From JAWPMV01 sp039819665 (GTDB lineage Bacteria > Bacteroidota > Bacteroidia > J057): a stretch of 64,000 nucleotides of DNA. Every line of letters begins with the position of its first letter. Position 1 is the stretch's first letter. Shown here in pieces: positions 41,483-50,196 of the stretch. The notes below the pieces were generated by a model, which did no database searches, had not been told where the DNA came from, and saw only the letters and a list, made by a program, of their open reading frames with translations. The position numbers and the translations under genes were made by a program. The stretch is from contig JBCBRM010000034.1 of NCBI GenBank assembly GCA_039819665.1, forward strand, positions 33,091 through 97,090. Direction: 5' to 3'.

Positions 41483-42919
41483 ATGAACACCTATCCTCTC
41501 ATTAGTAGCTACAAAAAGCTACTTGCAGATACAGTAACTCCGGTCAGCCTCTACCTAAGACTGAGAGACCAATATGCGAACTCAATTATGCTGGAGAGTT
41601 CTGATTATCATAGCCAGGATAATTCCTACTCCTTTATCTGCTTTGAGCCAATCTCTTCCATCGAAGTAAAGAATTCTGTGGTAAGCATGAATTTTCCCGA
41701 TGGAAAGAAAGAAGAAGTTGAATTAAGAGATCCTCAAAGTTTGTGGCCCATCCTACAAACCTACGTAGACAGCTTTCAGGTAGAAGAATTGGACCTCAAG
41801 TTCAGCTACAATGGCTTATTTGGCTACCATAGTTATGATGTGGTACGGCATTATGAGAGTGTAGATATTCAGCAATATCAAGATGAAGCGAGAGAAATCC
41901 CAGATCTTTTGTATCAGGCCTATCGATTTATGATCGTTATAGACCATTTCAAAAATGAGATGTATCTGTTGGAACATAGAAATCCAGAAGAAGATTCTCA
42001 ACTGGAAAAGGTCGAATCCTTATTGAAGTACCATGTTTTTCCTCATTTCAGTTTTAGTCCCGTCGGGGAGGAGACCAGCAATATAACTGATCAGGAATAC
42101 CTTGAAATCGTCCAAAAGGGCAAAGACCACTGCCAAAGAGGCGATGTTTTCCAAATCGTCCTTTCTCGCCAGTATGCACAGAGTTTTGAAGGGGATGAAT
42201 TTAATGTATATCGCGCATTACGCTCCATCAATCCTTCTCCTTATCTATTCTTCTGCGATTATGGCTCATTCAAACTCATGGGGTCCTCTCCTGAAGCGCA
42301 GTTGATCATTCAGGATAACACTGCCACTATCCATCCCATTGCAGGTACTTTTAGAAGGACAGGAAATGATGTAGAAGATTTAGAGCAGGCCAAAAAGCTC
42401 TTCGATGACCCCAAAGAAAATGCAGAGCATGTCATGCTGGTTGATCTCGCAAGGAATGATTTGAGTAGAAGCGGAACAGATGTCGAGGTCAATACCTATA
42501 AAGAGATTCAGTACTATTCACATGTCATCCATTTGGTATCCAAGGTTACCGCGAAAATTGACAAAAATGCTTCTTCAATGAAATTGGTCGCCGATACCTT
42601 TCCTGCTGGAACCCTTTCTGGCGCCCCCAAACACAGAGCCATGCAATTGATCAATGAGTATGAAAATCAAAATAGAGGATTTTATGGGGGCTGCGTGGGA
42701 TATCTCGGTTTCGACGGAACCTTTAATCAGGCCATCATGATTCGTTCCTGTTTAAGTAAAAAGAATGTCCTCTATTATCAGGCAGGTGCTGGGATTGTGT
42801 CCAAATCAAATCCGGAAAGTGAGCTTCAGGAAGTTCATAATAAATTGGGAGCTATGCGAAATGCCCTTCAGGTAGCAGCCACTCTCGGAGATCGCAAACC
42901 TTCAGCCATCATTCAATAA
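41483..42919 (+). CDS. trpE: Anthranilate synthase component I
   Basis: 478 residues from the ATG at 41483 (a TTG at 41471 lies in the attenuator's T-rich tail and is unlikely). Converts chorismate to anthranilate with the TrpG amidotransferase. N-terminal regulatory part contains MLESSD, equivalent to the LLES Trp-feedback motif. The C-terminal chorismate-binding domain shows PIAGTFRRTG, EHVMLVDLARNDLSRSG and GTLSGAPKHRAM, with a late GYLGFDGTFNQAIMIRS. First structural gene of the operon, 13 bases after the attenuator. Confidence 0.96.
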   Translation: MNTYPLISSYKKLLADTVTPVSLYLRLRDQYANSIMLESSDYHSQDNSYSFICFEPISSIEVKNSVVSMNFPDGKKEEVELRDPQSLWPILQTYVDSFQVEELDLKFSYNGLFGYHSYDVVRHYESVDIQQYQDEAREIPDLLYQAYRFMIVIDHFKNEMYLLEHRNPEEDSQLEKVESLLKYHVFPHFSFSPVGEETSNITDQEYLEIVQKGKDHCQRGDVFQIVLSRQYAQSFEGDEFNVYRALRSINPSPYLFFCDYGSFKLMGSSPEAQLIIQDNTATIHPIAGTFRRTGNDVEDLEQAKKLFDDPKENAEHVMLVDLARNDLSRSGTDVEVNTYKEIQYYSHVIHLVSKVTAKIDKNASSMKLVADTFPAGTLSGAPKHRAMQLINEYENQNRGFYGGCVGYLGFDGTFNQAIMIRSCLSKKNVLYYQAGAGIVSKSNPESELQEVHNKLGAMRNALQVAATLGDRKPSAIIQ

Positions 42920-42952
42920 GCCTTAATCTGAAAACCCTCCAAGCCTACATAC

Positions 42953-44557
42953 ATGAAGATTCTTGTTTTAGATAATTACGATTCATTCACCTATAACCTG
43001 GTCCACATCATTCGGGAACTAGGGTATGGAGAAAATCTGGATGTATATCGCAATGATAAAATCAGCCTGGATGATGTGGCCCGTTATGACAAAATTGTCC
43101 TTTCCCCGGGTCCAGGTATTCCATCTGAAGCCGGCATTATGCCGGAGTTAATCAAAAGATATGCAAGCCGGAAACATATAATCGGCATCTGTTTGGGTCA
43201 TCAAGCCATAGCAGAAAACTTCGGAGCCAGCCTCTACAATATGCCGGAGGTACTTCATGGCATTCGTACACCTGCCACAGTCTTGAAGCCCAAAGATCCC
43301 ATATTTAAAGGCCTTCCCAAAAATCTGGATGTAGCTCATTATCATTCATGGGCAGTAGAAAGAGATTCCATCAACGGAGAAATGGAAATTCTTGCTGAAG
43401 ATGAAGATAAATGCGTAATGGCTCTTCGCCATAAAAGCCTTCCCATTTATGGCCTGCAATTTCATCCCGAATCCGTCATCACTGACCATGGAATCAAAAT
43501 GATGAAAAACTGGTTGGAATTGCCTTTGAAAGAAGTGGTGAAGCCAAGTGCTCCCAGTTCCGCCAATATGAAAGGAATCCTGAATCATCTTTTCTCTCAT
43601 CAGACCCTGGATAAGCAGCAGGCAAAAGAAATCCTGACCAACATTGCCAAAGGAGGCATGTACAACAATTCTCAGGTTGCTGCTTTTCTAACCGTCTTTA
43701 TCATGCGGGGAATTACGGTTGAGGAATTAGGAGGATTCAGAGAAGCTATGCTAGAACTTTGTATTCCGGTTCCTCTTGAAGAGTTTGATCCTATCGACCT
43801 ATGCGGAACAGGAGGAGATGGTAAAAATACGTTTAATGTATCTACTTTGGCCTCTTTCGTTACAGCAGGCGCAGGGGTACATGTTGCAAAGCATGGAAAC
43901 TACGGAGTATCCTCCGTTTCAGGTTCTTCTAATGTCGTTGAATACCTGGGGGGTAAATTCACCAAAGACGTAGACGAACTGAAAAGACAGATGGAGCGAT
44001 CCAACCTCTGTTTCCTACATGCTCAACTTTTCCACCCAGCCATGAAAAACGTTGGTCCTATTCGCAGAGAACTGGGTGTAAAAACCTTCTTCAATATGCT
44101 AGGCCCTATGGTAAATCCTGCTTTCCCTAAAAAGCAGTTGGTAGGTGTATTTGATTTACAATTAGCCCGTCTATACGGATATCTTTATCAAAAAACGGAT
44201 AAGAATTTTGTCATTCTTCACTCTTTAGATGGTTATGATGAAATATCTCTCACAGCAGATACAAAATACCTTTCCAATGATGGCGATAATCTGGTCAGTC
44301 CTGAAATGATGGGACTCAATCGCTGGCAAGCGGAGGATTTACATGGAGGAGATACGGTAAAGGAATCAGCTAGAATCTTCATGAACGTTCTCGAAAATCA
44401 AGCTACAGAACCACAAAAACAAGTAGTCATTGCTAATGCTGCGATGGCGATTCATTGTTCCAAAGGCATGAGTATTTCAGACTCGGTTGCGGCTGCCAGG
44501 GAATCTCTGGAGAGTAACAAAGCATTAGAGAGTTTTAAGAAGTTCATCGAGAAATAA
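42953..44557 (+). CDS. trpGD: Fused anthranilate synthase component II / anthranilate phosphoribosyltransferase
   Basis: 534 residues. Residues 1-190 are the TrpG class I glutaminase: DNYDSFTYNL start, SPGPGIPSEAG oxyanion loop, nucleophile Cys in GICLGHQAIAE, and His-Glu in LQFHPESV. Residues about 205-534 are TrpD: DLCGTGGDGKNTFNVST (PRPP binding), VAKHGNYGVSSVSGSSNV, and GPMVNPA. The two are joined by a short linker in one frame. TrpG supplies ammonia to TrpE; TrpD transfers phosphoribose to anthranilate. Such fusions occur in enterobacteria, while many bacteria keep the parts separate. It starts 33 bases after trpE. Confidence 0.96.
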   Translation: MKILVLDNYDSFTYNLVHIIRELGYGENLDVYRNDKISLDDVARYDKIVLSPGPGIPSEAGIMPELIKRYASRKHIIGICLGHQAIAENFGASLYNMPEVLHGIRTPATVLKPKDPIFKGLPKNLDVAHYHSWAVERDSINGEMEILAEDEDKCVMALRHKSLPIYGLQFHPESVITDHGIKMMKNWLELPLKEVVKPSAPSSANMKGILNHLFSHQTLDKQQAKEILTNIAKGGMYNNSQVAAFLTVFIMRGITVEELGGFREAMLELCIPVPLEEFDPIDLCGTGGDGKNTFNVSTLASFVTAGAGVHVAKHGNYGVSSVSGSSNVVEYLGGKFTKDVDELKRQMERSNLCFLHAQLFHPAMKNVGPIRRELGVKTFFNMLGPMVNPAFPKKQLVGVFDLQLARLYGYLYQKTDKNFVILHSLDGYDEISLTADTKYLSNDGDNLVSPEMMGLNRWQAEDLHGGDTVKESARIFMNVLENQATEPQKQVVIANAAMAIHCSKGMSISDSVAAARESLESNKALESFKKFIEK

Positions 44558-44560
44558 AAA

Positions 44561-44634
44561 ACGTATTGGTGTGTTGGAGTTGATATTTATCTAAACGCTA
44601 ACACACCAATATGCTAACCCGTTAACACGCTAAA
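44561..44634. repeat. ACAC-rich inverted repeat inside the trp operon (site C)
   Basis: TATTGGTGTGTT (44565-44576) and AACACACCAATA (44599-44610) are a perfect 12-bp inverted repeat, followed by TAACCCGTTAACACGCTAA. It lies between trpGD and trpC and ends two bases before trpC. No T-run follows, so it should not terminate transcription; it may affect RNA stability. Confidence 0.65.
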
Positions 44635-44635
44635 A

Positions 44636-45454
44636 ATGAATATTCTAGACGAAATAATCGCACATAAAAGAAAAGAAGTAGAGGAGCGTAAATCCCTTTA
44701 TCCTATAAAATTATTGGAGAAAAGCATCTACTTTGAGACTCCCTGTGTTTCTATGAAACACTATGTGAGTCGCCCTGACCTTAGTGGAATAATCGCTGAG
44801 ATCAAGAGAAAATCTCCTTCTAAAGGAGATATTAATCCATTTGTATCGGTTGAAAAAGTATCCATCGGATATATGCAGGCTGGCGCTTCTGCTCTCTCTA
44901 TCCTGACTGATACCAAATACTTTGGCGGAAAGAATGAGGACCTGACCCTTGCTCGTCAGATGAACTACTGCCCTATTCTAAGAAAAGAATTTGTAATTGA
45001 TGAATATCAGATCCTTGAGGCAAGATCTATAGGCGCGGATGCAATCCTGCTCATAGCATCAGCACTTTATCCTGCTGAATTGAAACAATTGGCCGCTTTT
45101 GCCAAATCAGTAGGCCTGGAAATACTCATGGAAGTTCACGACCAAATGGAACTGGATCGCTCACTTAATGAACACCTGGATCTCGTGGGAGTTAATAATA
45201 GAAACCTCAAAGACTTCAGTGTAGACATAAACACTTCCCTTAAATTGGCTGATCAGATTCCCGCTGAGTTTACAAAAGTAGCAGAAAGCGGCATTAGCGA
45301 TCCAAAGGAAGTAGTGAAACTCAAACAAGCTGGATTTCAAGGTTTCCTTATGGGACAAAGGTTTATGGAGACTAGTGCTCCTCATAAAGCTTGTGCAAAG
45401 TTTGTAGATGAGTTGGAGAAATTATTGGAAGAAGATAAAGTTTTGCAAGAATAG
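44636..45454 (+). CDS. trpC: Indole-3-glycerol-phosphate synthase
   Basis: 272 residues, TIM barrel. Closes CdRP to indole-3-glycerol phosphate. Visible motifs: N-terminal ILDEIIAHKRKEVEERK, SGIIAEIKRKSPSKGDI (catalytic Lys), LSILTDTKYFGG, CPILRKEFVIDEYQI (second Lys), LEILMEVHDQMEL, LVGVNNRNLKDF and VAESGI near the phosphate site. Free-standing, not fused to trpF, which follows after two bases. Confidence 0.96.
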   Translation: MNILDEIIAHKRKEVEERKSLYPIKLLEKSIYFETPCVSMKHYVSRPDLSGIIAEIKRKSPSKGDINPFVSVEKVSIGYMQAGASALSILTDTKYFGGKNEDLTLARQMNYCPILRKEFVIDEYQILEARSIGADAILLIASALYPAELKQLAAFAKSVGLEILMEVHDQMELDRSLNEHLDLVGVNNRNLKDFSVDINTSLKLADQIPAEFTKVAESGISDPKEVVKLKQAGFQGFLMGQRFMETSAPHKACAKFVDELEKLLEEDKVLQE

Positions 45455-45456
45455 GA

Positions 45457-46089
45457 ATGGCTAGTGGTGATATCAAATTAAAGGTATGTGGCATGAAGTT
45501 CCCGGATAATGTGGAACAATTGCGGCGACTTGAGCCCGATTTTATGGGTATGATCTTTTATGAGAAATCCAGTAGAAATGTGGGAAAAACCCTGAGTGCT
45601 GCAGCAATCAGAGAACTAACCCATCCTCAAAAAATCGGCGTTTTTGTGAATGCAGATAAAGAATTCATGCTAAAGAAGGTAGAAGACTTTGGATTGGATT
45701 ATCTACAACTACATGGGCAGGAATCAGCTGAATTATGCAAAGATTTGAAGGCTTCCGGAATCGGTATCATAAAAGTATTTTCTGTAGGAAATGGATTTGA
45801 CTTCAGCATTCTCAAAACTTACGAATCCTCTGTAGATTTCTTCCTTTTTGACACAAAAGGAAAGCATCCTGGAGGAAATGGAGTGGTATTTAACTGGGAA
45901 ATTCTGGATCAGTATCCCAGTGAGATTCCCTTCTTTTTGAGTGGGGGGATTAGTTTGGAGAATGCCGGTGCAATCCCGAATCATCCAAAGCTCTACGCCA
46001 TCGATGTCAACAGTAAATTTGAGATCAGCCCGGGACTAAAAAATATAGAACAGCTAAAAAACCTAAAAAAACAACTGGTTTCTGCTTAG
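45457..46089 (+). CDS. trpF: Phosphoribosylanthranilate isomerase
   Basis: 210 residues, small TIM barrel. Isomerises phosphoribosylanthranilate to CdRP. Family signs: KVCGMKFPDNV with the catalytic Cys, FMGMIFYEKSSRNV, KIGVFVNADKEFM, LDYLQLHGQES, FLFDTKGKHPGGNGVVFNW (catalytic Asp) and FFLSGGISLENA. Separated from trpC by two bases, so probably translationally coupled. Confidence 0.94.
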   Translation: MASGDIKLKVCGMKFPDNVEQLRRLEPDFMGMIFYEKSSRNVGKTLSAAAIRELTHPQKIGVFVNADKEFMLKKVEDFGLDYLQLHGQESAELCKDLKASGIGIIKVFSVGNGFDFSILKTYESSVDFFLFDTKGKHPGGNGVVFNWEILDQYPSEIPFFLSGGISLENAGAIPNHPKLYAIDVNSKFEISPGLKNIEQLKNLKKQLVSA

Positions 46090-46113
46090 CAGGTGCCAAA
46101 GAATAAGACTAAC

Positions 46114-47316
46114 ATGAATAAGATAATCGAATCGCCCTATCAGGTAAATGAGCATGGATACTATGGCCAATTTGGAGGCGCCTTTATCCCGGAAATGCTT
46201 TACCCCAATATAGAAGAACTGAGAGAGAATTATCTGCGGATTATTGGTGAAGCAGATTTTCAGGAGGAATTCCAATCTCTGCTTAGAGATTATGTAGGCA
46301 GACCTACCCCTCTCTATTTTGCCAAAAGATTATCAGAGCAAATAGGAGCGAAGATTTACCTCAAGAGAGAAGACCTTTGCCATACTGGCGCTCACAAGGT
46401 AAATAATACCATCGGGCAGATCCTGCTAGCAAAACGCTTGAATAAGCCCAAGATAATTGCTGAAACAGGCGCTGGGCAGCATGGAGTAGCAACCGCAACA
46501 GCTTGTGCCCTGATGGGAATGGAGTGTATCGTTTATATGGGCTCTGTTGACATCGAAAGGCAAAAACCTAACGTTGAGCGGATGAAGATGCTAGGGGCGA
46601 AAGTAGTTCCTGCAGAGTCAGGTAGCAAAACCCTCAAGGATGCCACCAATGAAGCTATGCGTCACTGGATCAACAATCCCAAAGACACGCACTACATCAT
46701 TGGTTCTGTCGTAGGTCCTCACCCCTATCCAGATATGGTAGCTCGCTTCCAATCCGTAATTAGTGAGGAAATTCGAATTCAACTAAAAGAAAAGACGGGC
46801 AAAGAAACTCCCGATTATGTAGTGGCTTGTGTAGGCGGAGGGAGCAACGCAGCAGGTGCTTTTTATCATTTCCTGGATGAAAAAGATGTTCAATTGGTCG
46901 CAGCGGAAGCAGCCGGACTAGGAATCAATTCCGGTAAATCAGCAGCAACTACCTACTTAGGAAAGGCAGGCGTCCTACACGGCAGCAAAACCATCCTCAT
47001 GCAAACAGAAGATGGCCAGGTTGTTGAGCCTCACTCTATTTCAGCAGGTCTTGATTATCCTGGCATCGGTCCTATTCATGCACATCTCTTTGATTCAGGT
47101 AGAGGTAAATTTTACTACATCACCGATGAAGAAGCTATGCAGGCCGGATACAAACTCAGCGAAATCGAAGGCATCATTCCCGCCATCGAATCCGCCCATG
47201 CCCTGGCCGCTTTAGAAAAAATGGACTTAAAGGAAAAAGAGGTAGTCGTACTCAATCTTTCTGGCAGAGGGGATAAAGATTTGGCGACATATATAAAGCA
47301 TAAGGAAGTGTTATAG
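46114..47316 (+). CDS. trpB: Tryptophan synthase beta chain
   Basis: 400 residues from the ATG at 46114; a GTG at 46093 would add seven residues. Joins indole and serine using PLP. Motifs: YGQFGGAFIPEML, KREDLCHTGAHKVNN (PLP lysine in HTGAHKVN), AETGAGQHGVATA, CVGGGSNAAGAF (phosphate-binding glycine loop) and NLSGRGDKD at the C-terminus. This is the standard TrpB1 form that pairs with TrpA, encoded next. Confidence 0.97.
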   Translation: MNKIIESPYQVNEHGYYGQFGGAFIPEMLYPNIEELRENYLRIIGEADFQEEFQSLLRDYVGRPTPLYFAKRLSEQIGAKIYLKREDLCHTGAHKVNNTIGQILLAKRLNKPKIIAETGAGQHGVATATACALMGMECIVYMGSVDIERQKPNVERMKMLGAKVVPAESGSKTLKDATNEAMRHWINNPKDTHYIIGSVVGPHPYPDMVARFQSVISEEIRIQLKEKTGKETPDYVVACVGGGSNAAGAFYHFLDEKDVQLVAAEAAGLGINSGKSAATTYLGKAGVLHGSKTILMQTEDGQVVEPHSISAGLDYPGIGPIHAHLFDSGRGKFYYITDEEAMQAGYKLSEIEGIIPAIESAHALAALEKMDLKEKEVVVLNLSGRGDKDLATYIKHKEVL

Positions 47317-47317
47317 T

Positions 47318-47420
47318 GTTCTGGTGTTACTGTTATGGATCCAAAATCCTTCCCAACCTGAACATGAGAACACCAGAACCCTTACCTCTAGCACCCTAAC
47401 ACACAAAAACTCTAACACGT
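47318..47420. repeat. ACAC-rich intergenic element inside the trp operon (site D)
   Basis: GTTCTGGTGTTA near 47319-47330 and GAGAACACCAGAAC at 47368-47381 are complementary over about 10 bases; the tail carries repeated TAACAC/CTAACAC words. The GAACACCAGAAC word is shared with site A. It occupies the trpB-trpA gap. Confidence 0.5.
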
Positions 47421-47428
47421 TTCATCCT

Positions 47429-48217
47429 ATGAACCGCATAAAAAAACTATTTGAACATAAATCCGGCGATATCCTATCGGTCTTTTTTACGGCAGGACAT
47501 CCCGAGCTAAATAATACAGTCGAGATCATCACCGAACTTGCAGCTTCAGGGGTAGACCTCATTGAGATCGGTATGCCTTATTCTGATCCAATTGCAGATG
47601 GATCCACCATTCAAGCCAGCAGTTTCAAAGCCCTTCAAAATGGTATGAGCATTCAACACCTCTTTGATCAGCTGGAAGGCATACGAGAAAAGGTCGACAT
47701 TCCCCTCATCCTTATGGGATATCTCAATCCCGTCATGCAGTATGGCATTGAAAAATTTTGCGAGCAGGCTGAGAAGGTAGGAATTGATGGTTTTATCTTA
47801 CCAGACTTACCCATGGCCGAATACCAGGCTTTTTACAAAGAAACTTTCGCAAAACATGGCCTGAGCAATATTTTCCTCATTACTCCACAAACCTCAGAAA
47901 AGCGTATCCAGCTGATCGATGAGGTAAGTGATAGCTTTATCTACGTAGTATCAACAGACAGCACTACGGGCCGCACAGAGGGCTTCAATGAACAACAAGT
48001 CGCGTATTTCCGTCGAATAGCTGATATGAAGCTTAAGAATCCTCACCTCATAGGCTTTGGGATTTCGGATCACAAAAGCTTTAGTGATGCCAGCGCACAT
48101 GCAAGAGGGGCTATTATTGGCAGCGCCTTCATTAAAGCCCTGGAAAAAGAAGGCACAATTAGCGAAAGAGTTCGAAATTTCGTCCATAAAATAAAAGGTC
48201 TGGAATTACAGGCATAG
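47429..48217 (+). CDS. trpA: Tryptophan synthase alpha chain
   Basis: 262 residues from the ATG at 47429; the frame extends back to 47324 but through a repeat element. Cleaves indole-3-glycerol phosphate to indole. Motifs: FFTAGHPELNNT, DLIEIGMPYSDPIADGSTIQ with the catalytic Glu and Asp, LMGYLNPVMQYG, IDGFILPDLPMAE, FLITPQTSEKRI, IYVVSTDSTTGR and GFGISDHKSF. Unlike the other trp genes it is separated by about 110 bases from its upstream neighbour. Confidence 0.95.
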   Translation: MNRIKKLFEHKSGDILSVFFTAGHPELNNTVEIITELAASGVDLIEIGMPYSDPIADGSTIQASSFKALQNGMSIQHLFDQLEGIREKVDIPLILMGYLNPVMQYGIEKFCEQAEKVGIDGFILPDLPMAEYQAFYKETFAKHGLSNIFLITPQTSEKRIQLIDEVSDSFIYVVSTDSTTGRTEGFNEQQVAYFRRIADMKLKNPHLIGFGISDHKSFSDASAHARGAIIGSAFIKALEKEGTISERVRNFVHKIKGLELQA

Positions 48218-48244
48218 TACAATCACCCACGAGAAAACAAGACA

Positions 48245-49258
48245 ATGATCATACAACTTAGCAATCCCATCCAAGATTCCGATAAACAGAACATCCTCGA
48301 TAAAATTGCGGATATCGGATACAAGGCCCGGGAAATCAATACCCAAAAAGGCCACTATATGGTTGCCATTGGTAAAAAGGCCTTTGACATACGAAGCATC
48401 GGAAGTTTACCCGGAGTAAAGGATGTTCATAGGGTAACAGATGCCTATAAATTTGTATCCAGAAAATGGAAAGTAAAGCCTACTTCTATAGACCTTGGAG
48501 ATGGGGTGATCATTAAAGAAGGAAAATTTAGTATCATGGCTGGTCCTTGTTCAATAGAAGGTGAAGAACAGATTGAAAAAACCCTCAAACATTTGAAGGA
48601 GCAAGGAGTGAGGATTATGCGCGGAGGAGTTTATAAGCCTCGATCCTCTCCCTATTCTTTCAGGGGATTAGGTATAGATGGATTAAAGATGTGGGCAACT
48701 ATGGCCCGCGACTATGGCATCAAGATCATAACTGAGGTTATGCAATCTTCCCAAATTGAAGATATGTATGAGTATATCGATATCTTTCAAGTAGGCGCCA
48801 GAAACACCCAAAACTTCAATCTACTGGATGCCCTGGGAGAAGTGGACAAACCGATTTTACTCAAACGAGGTATCTCAGGCACTATAGAAGAACTCCTGCA
48901 ATCTGCCGAATACATTTTCTCCGGAGGCAATGAAAAGATTATGCTTTGCGAAAGGGGAATCCGAAGTTATGAAAAGGCTTACCGCAATACTATGGACATC
49001 AATGCCATCGCTATGCTAAAGGATAAATCTCATCTCCCGGTGATTGCGGACCCCTCTCACGGTATTGGTTTACGAAATTTTGTAGAACCTATTGCATTAG
49101 CATCCGTAATGGCAGGAGCGGATGGGGTGATCTACGAAACACACCCTATTCCGGAAAAAGCTTTCTCAGATGCCCAACAAACTTTGAGTTTCTATGAATC
49201 TTCAGAATTAATACGTAAATTGAGCTTAGCTTTTTCCCTAATACAAGACAATTTTTAA
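48245..49258 (+). CDS. aroF: DAHP synthase (type I beta, with N-terminal regulatory domain)
   Basis: 337 residues. Condenses PEP and erythrose-4-phosphate in the first step of the shikimate pathway. Residues 1-70 look like the ferredoxin-like regulatory domain of the Thermotoga/Bacillus-type enzymes; the barrel has MAGPCSIEGEEQI, GVRIMRGGVYKPRSSPYSFRG (the KPRTS-like substrate motif), QVGARNTQNFNLL, CERGIRSYE and VIADPSHGIG. It is 27 bases after trpA, so aromatic precursor supply is controlled by the same attenuator as Trp synthesis. Confidence 0.93.
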   Translation: MIIQLSNPIQDSDKQNILDKIADIGYKAREINTQKGHYMVAIGKKAFDIRSIGSLPGVKDVHRVTDAYKFVSRKWKVKPTSIDLGDGVIIKEGKFSIMAGPCSIEGEEQIEKTLKHLKEQGVRIMRGGVYKPRSSPYSFRGLGIDGLKMWATMARDYGIKIITEVMQSSQIEDMYEYIDIFQVGARNTQNFNLLDALGEVDKPILLKRGISGTIEELLQSAEYIFSGGNEKIMLCERGIRSYEKAYRNTMDINAIAMLKDKSHLPVIADPSHGIGLRNFVEPIALASVMAGADGVIYETHPIPEKAFSDAQQTLSFYESSELIRKLSLAFSLIQDNF

Positions 49259-49290
49259 AGCTGAAAGGCTTTTCTGGCTACACACTCTAT

Positions 49291-49326
49291 CGAAAGTATG
49301 TCGGGTGACTTTTGTCCGAACTTTCG
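49291..49326 (+). other. Hairpin after the trp operon
   Basis: CGAAAGT (49291-49297) pairs with ACTTTCG (49320-49326), and TCGG (49301-49304) with CCGA (49316-49319). No T-run follows, so it may be a 3'-end stabiliser or a Rho-type end rather than an intrinsic terminator. Confidence 0.5.
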
Positions 49327-49357
49327 TCCTAAGTACAACCTTTAAAATAGCTAGACT

Positions 49358-49570
49358 ATGAAGCTGTTCACACTTATATGGATACTAATGATGGGAGGAA
49401 TAAGCCTCTACATGGGTATTCTCAGTATTGTCAAGGGAAAGATCTCTACCATTTCCCCGCTTGAATGGAAGTCCAAAAGTGAACATTCATTGCCTTATTC
49501 TATTTATGTTCTTACTCCGGTATTCCTAATATTCGGAGCCTTAATGCTTAGTCTCTATTTCTTTGCATAG
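49358..49570 (+). CDS. Small two-helix membrane protein
   Basis: 70 residues with two hydrophobic helices (about 4-24 and 48-69) joined by a polar, basic loop (KGKISTISPLEWKSKSEHS). Likely an inner-membrane protein. I do not recognise a family. It lies 26 bases before the next gene. Confidence 0.6.
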   Translation: MKLFTLIWILMMGGISLYMGILSIVKGKISTISPLEWKSKSEHSLPYSIYVLTPVFLIFGALMLSLYFFA

Positions 49571-49596
49571 GTAAATATTATAAATTTGCCTTCCCC

Positions 49597-50034
49597 ATGT
49601 TGACAAAAGCAGAAATAGAAAACGTCCACATCAGCCTTGTTGTGAATGAGGAACAGGTTCTGGCCCTCAGAGTATCAAAAAACGGTGCCCTCAATCGTAT
49701 GGGAGATGGCAGCGACGATCCCAAAATGCGGCTGATGTTTATGAAACGCATCGAGGAGCCCCTCTTCGATCGATTAATGGAAATCCTTTCCGTTGATTTA
49801 CTGTCGATGGTAGGAAGATACACTTTCCCTGACCCCAAAGGAGACCATACCCAATTACTCATTACCCTCGAAGGAGAAAATGATGCAGAAACAGGTTTTG
49901 AATTTATATATGGATCTGATTCTGATGGCCCTCCTGAAGAAATCATTGATTTCGTTGAGTATGCAGTCGAGCTCAGTGATCCTTATTGGGAAGACTTTCT
50001 CTCTCGCAAGCTTCAAGGATCCAAAAAATCCTGA
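49597..50034 (+). CDS. Conserved-looking protein of unknown function
   Basis: 145 residues, acidic, no signal peptide. Predicted beta strands alternate with helices (VHISLVVNEEQVLALRVSKNG; LLITLEG; FEFIYGSDSDGPP). I cannot assign a family. The ATG at 49597 is eight bases after a TAAATTTG box (49581-49588), supporting this start and a very short leader. Confidence 0.6.
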   Translation: MLTKAEIENVHISLVVNEEQVLALRVSKNGALNRMGDGSDDPKMRLMFMKRIEEPLFDRLMEILSVDLLSMVGRYTFPDPKGDHTQLLITLEGENDAETGFEFIYGSDSDGPPEEIIDFVEYAVELSDPYWEDFLSRKLQGSKKS

Positions 50035-50196
50035 ATAGGGTTTCCCCCTCTCTGACTGTCTCATTTTCAGATTGAGACGGTACATGCCTGAAAGTCTGCC
50101 AGCCAGTAAAATGATTCGGCTTCTTTAGGTGTTTATACCTCTATTTTTATGTAATTTTGGCGAAATTGCTTTCTGAATAAAGCTCAAGCAAAACTT

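Noticed and set aside
42102..42305. 67-residue frame within trpE
   Set aside because: Out-of-frame shadow of trpE.
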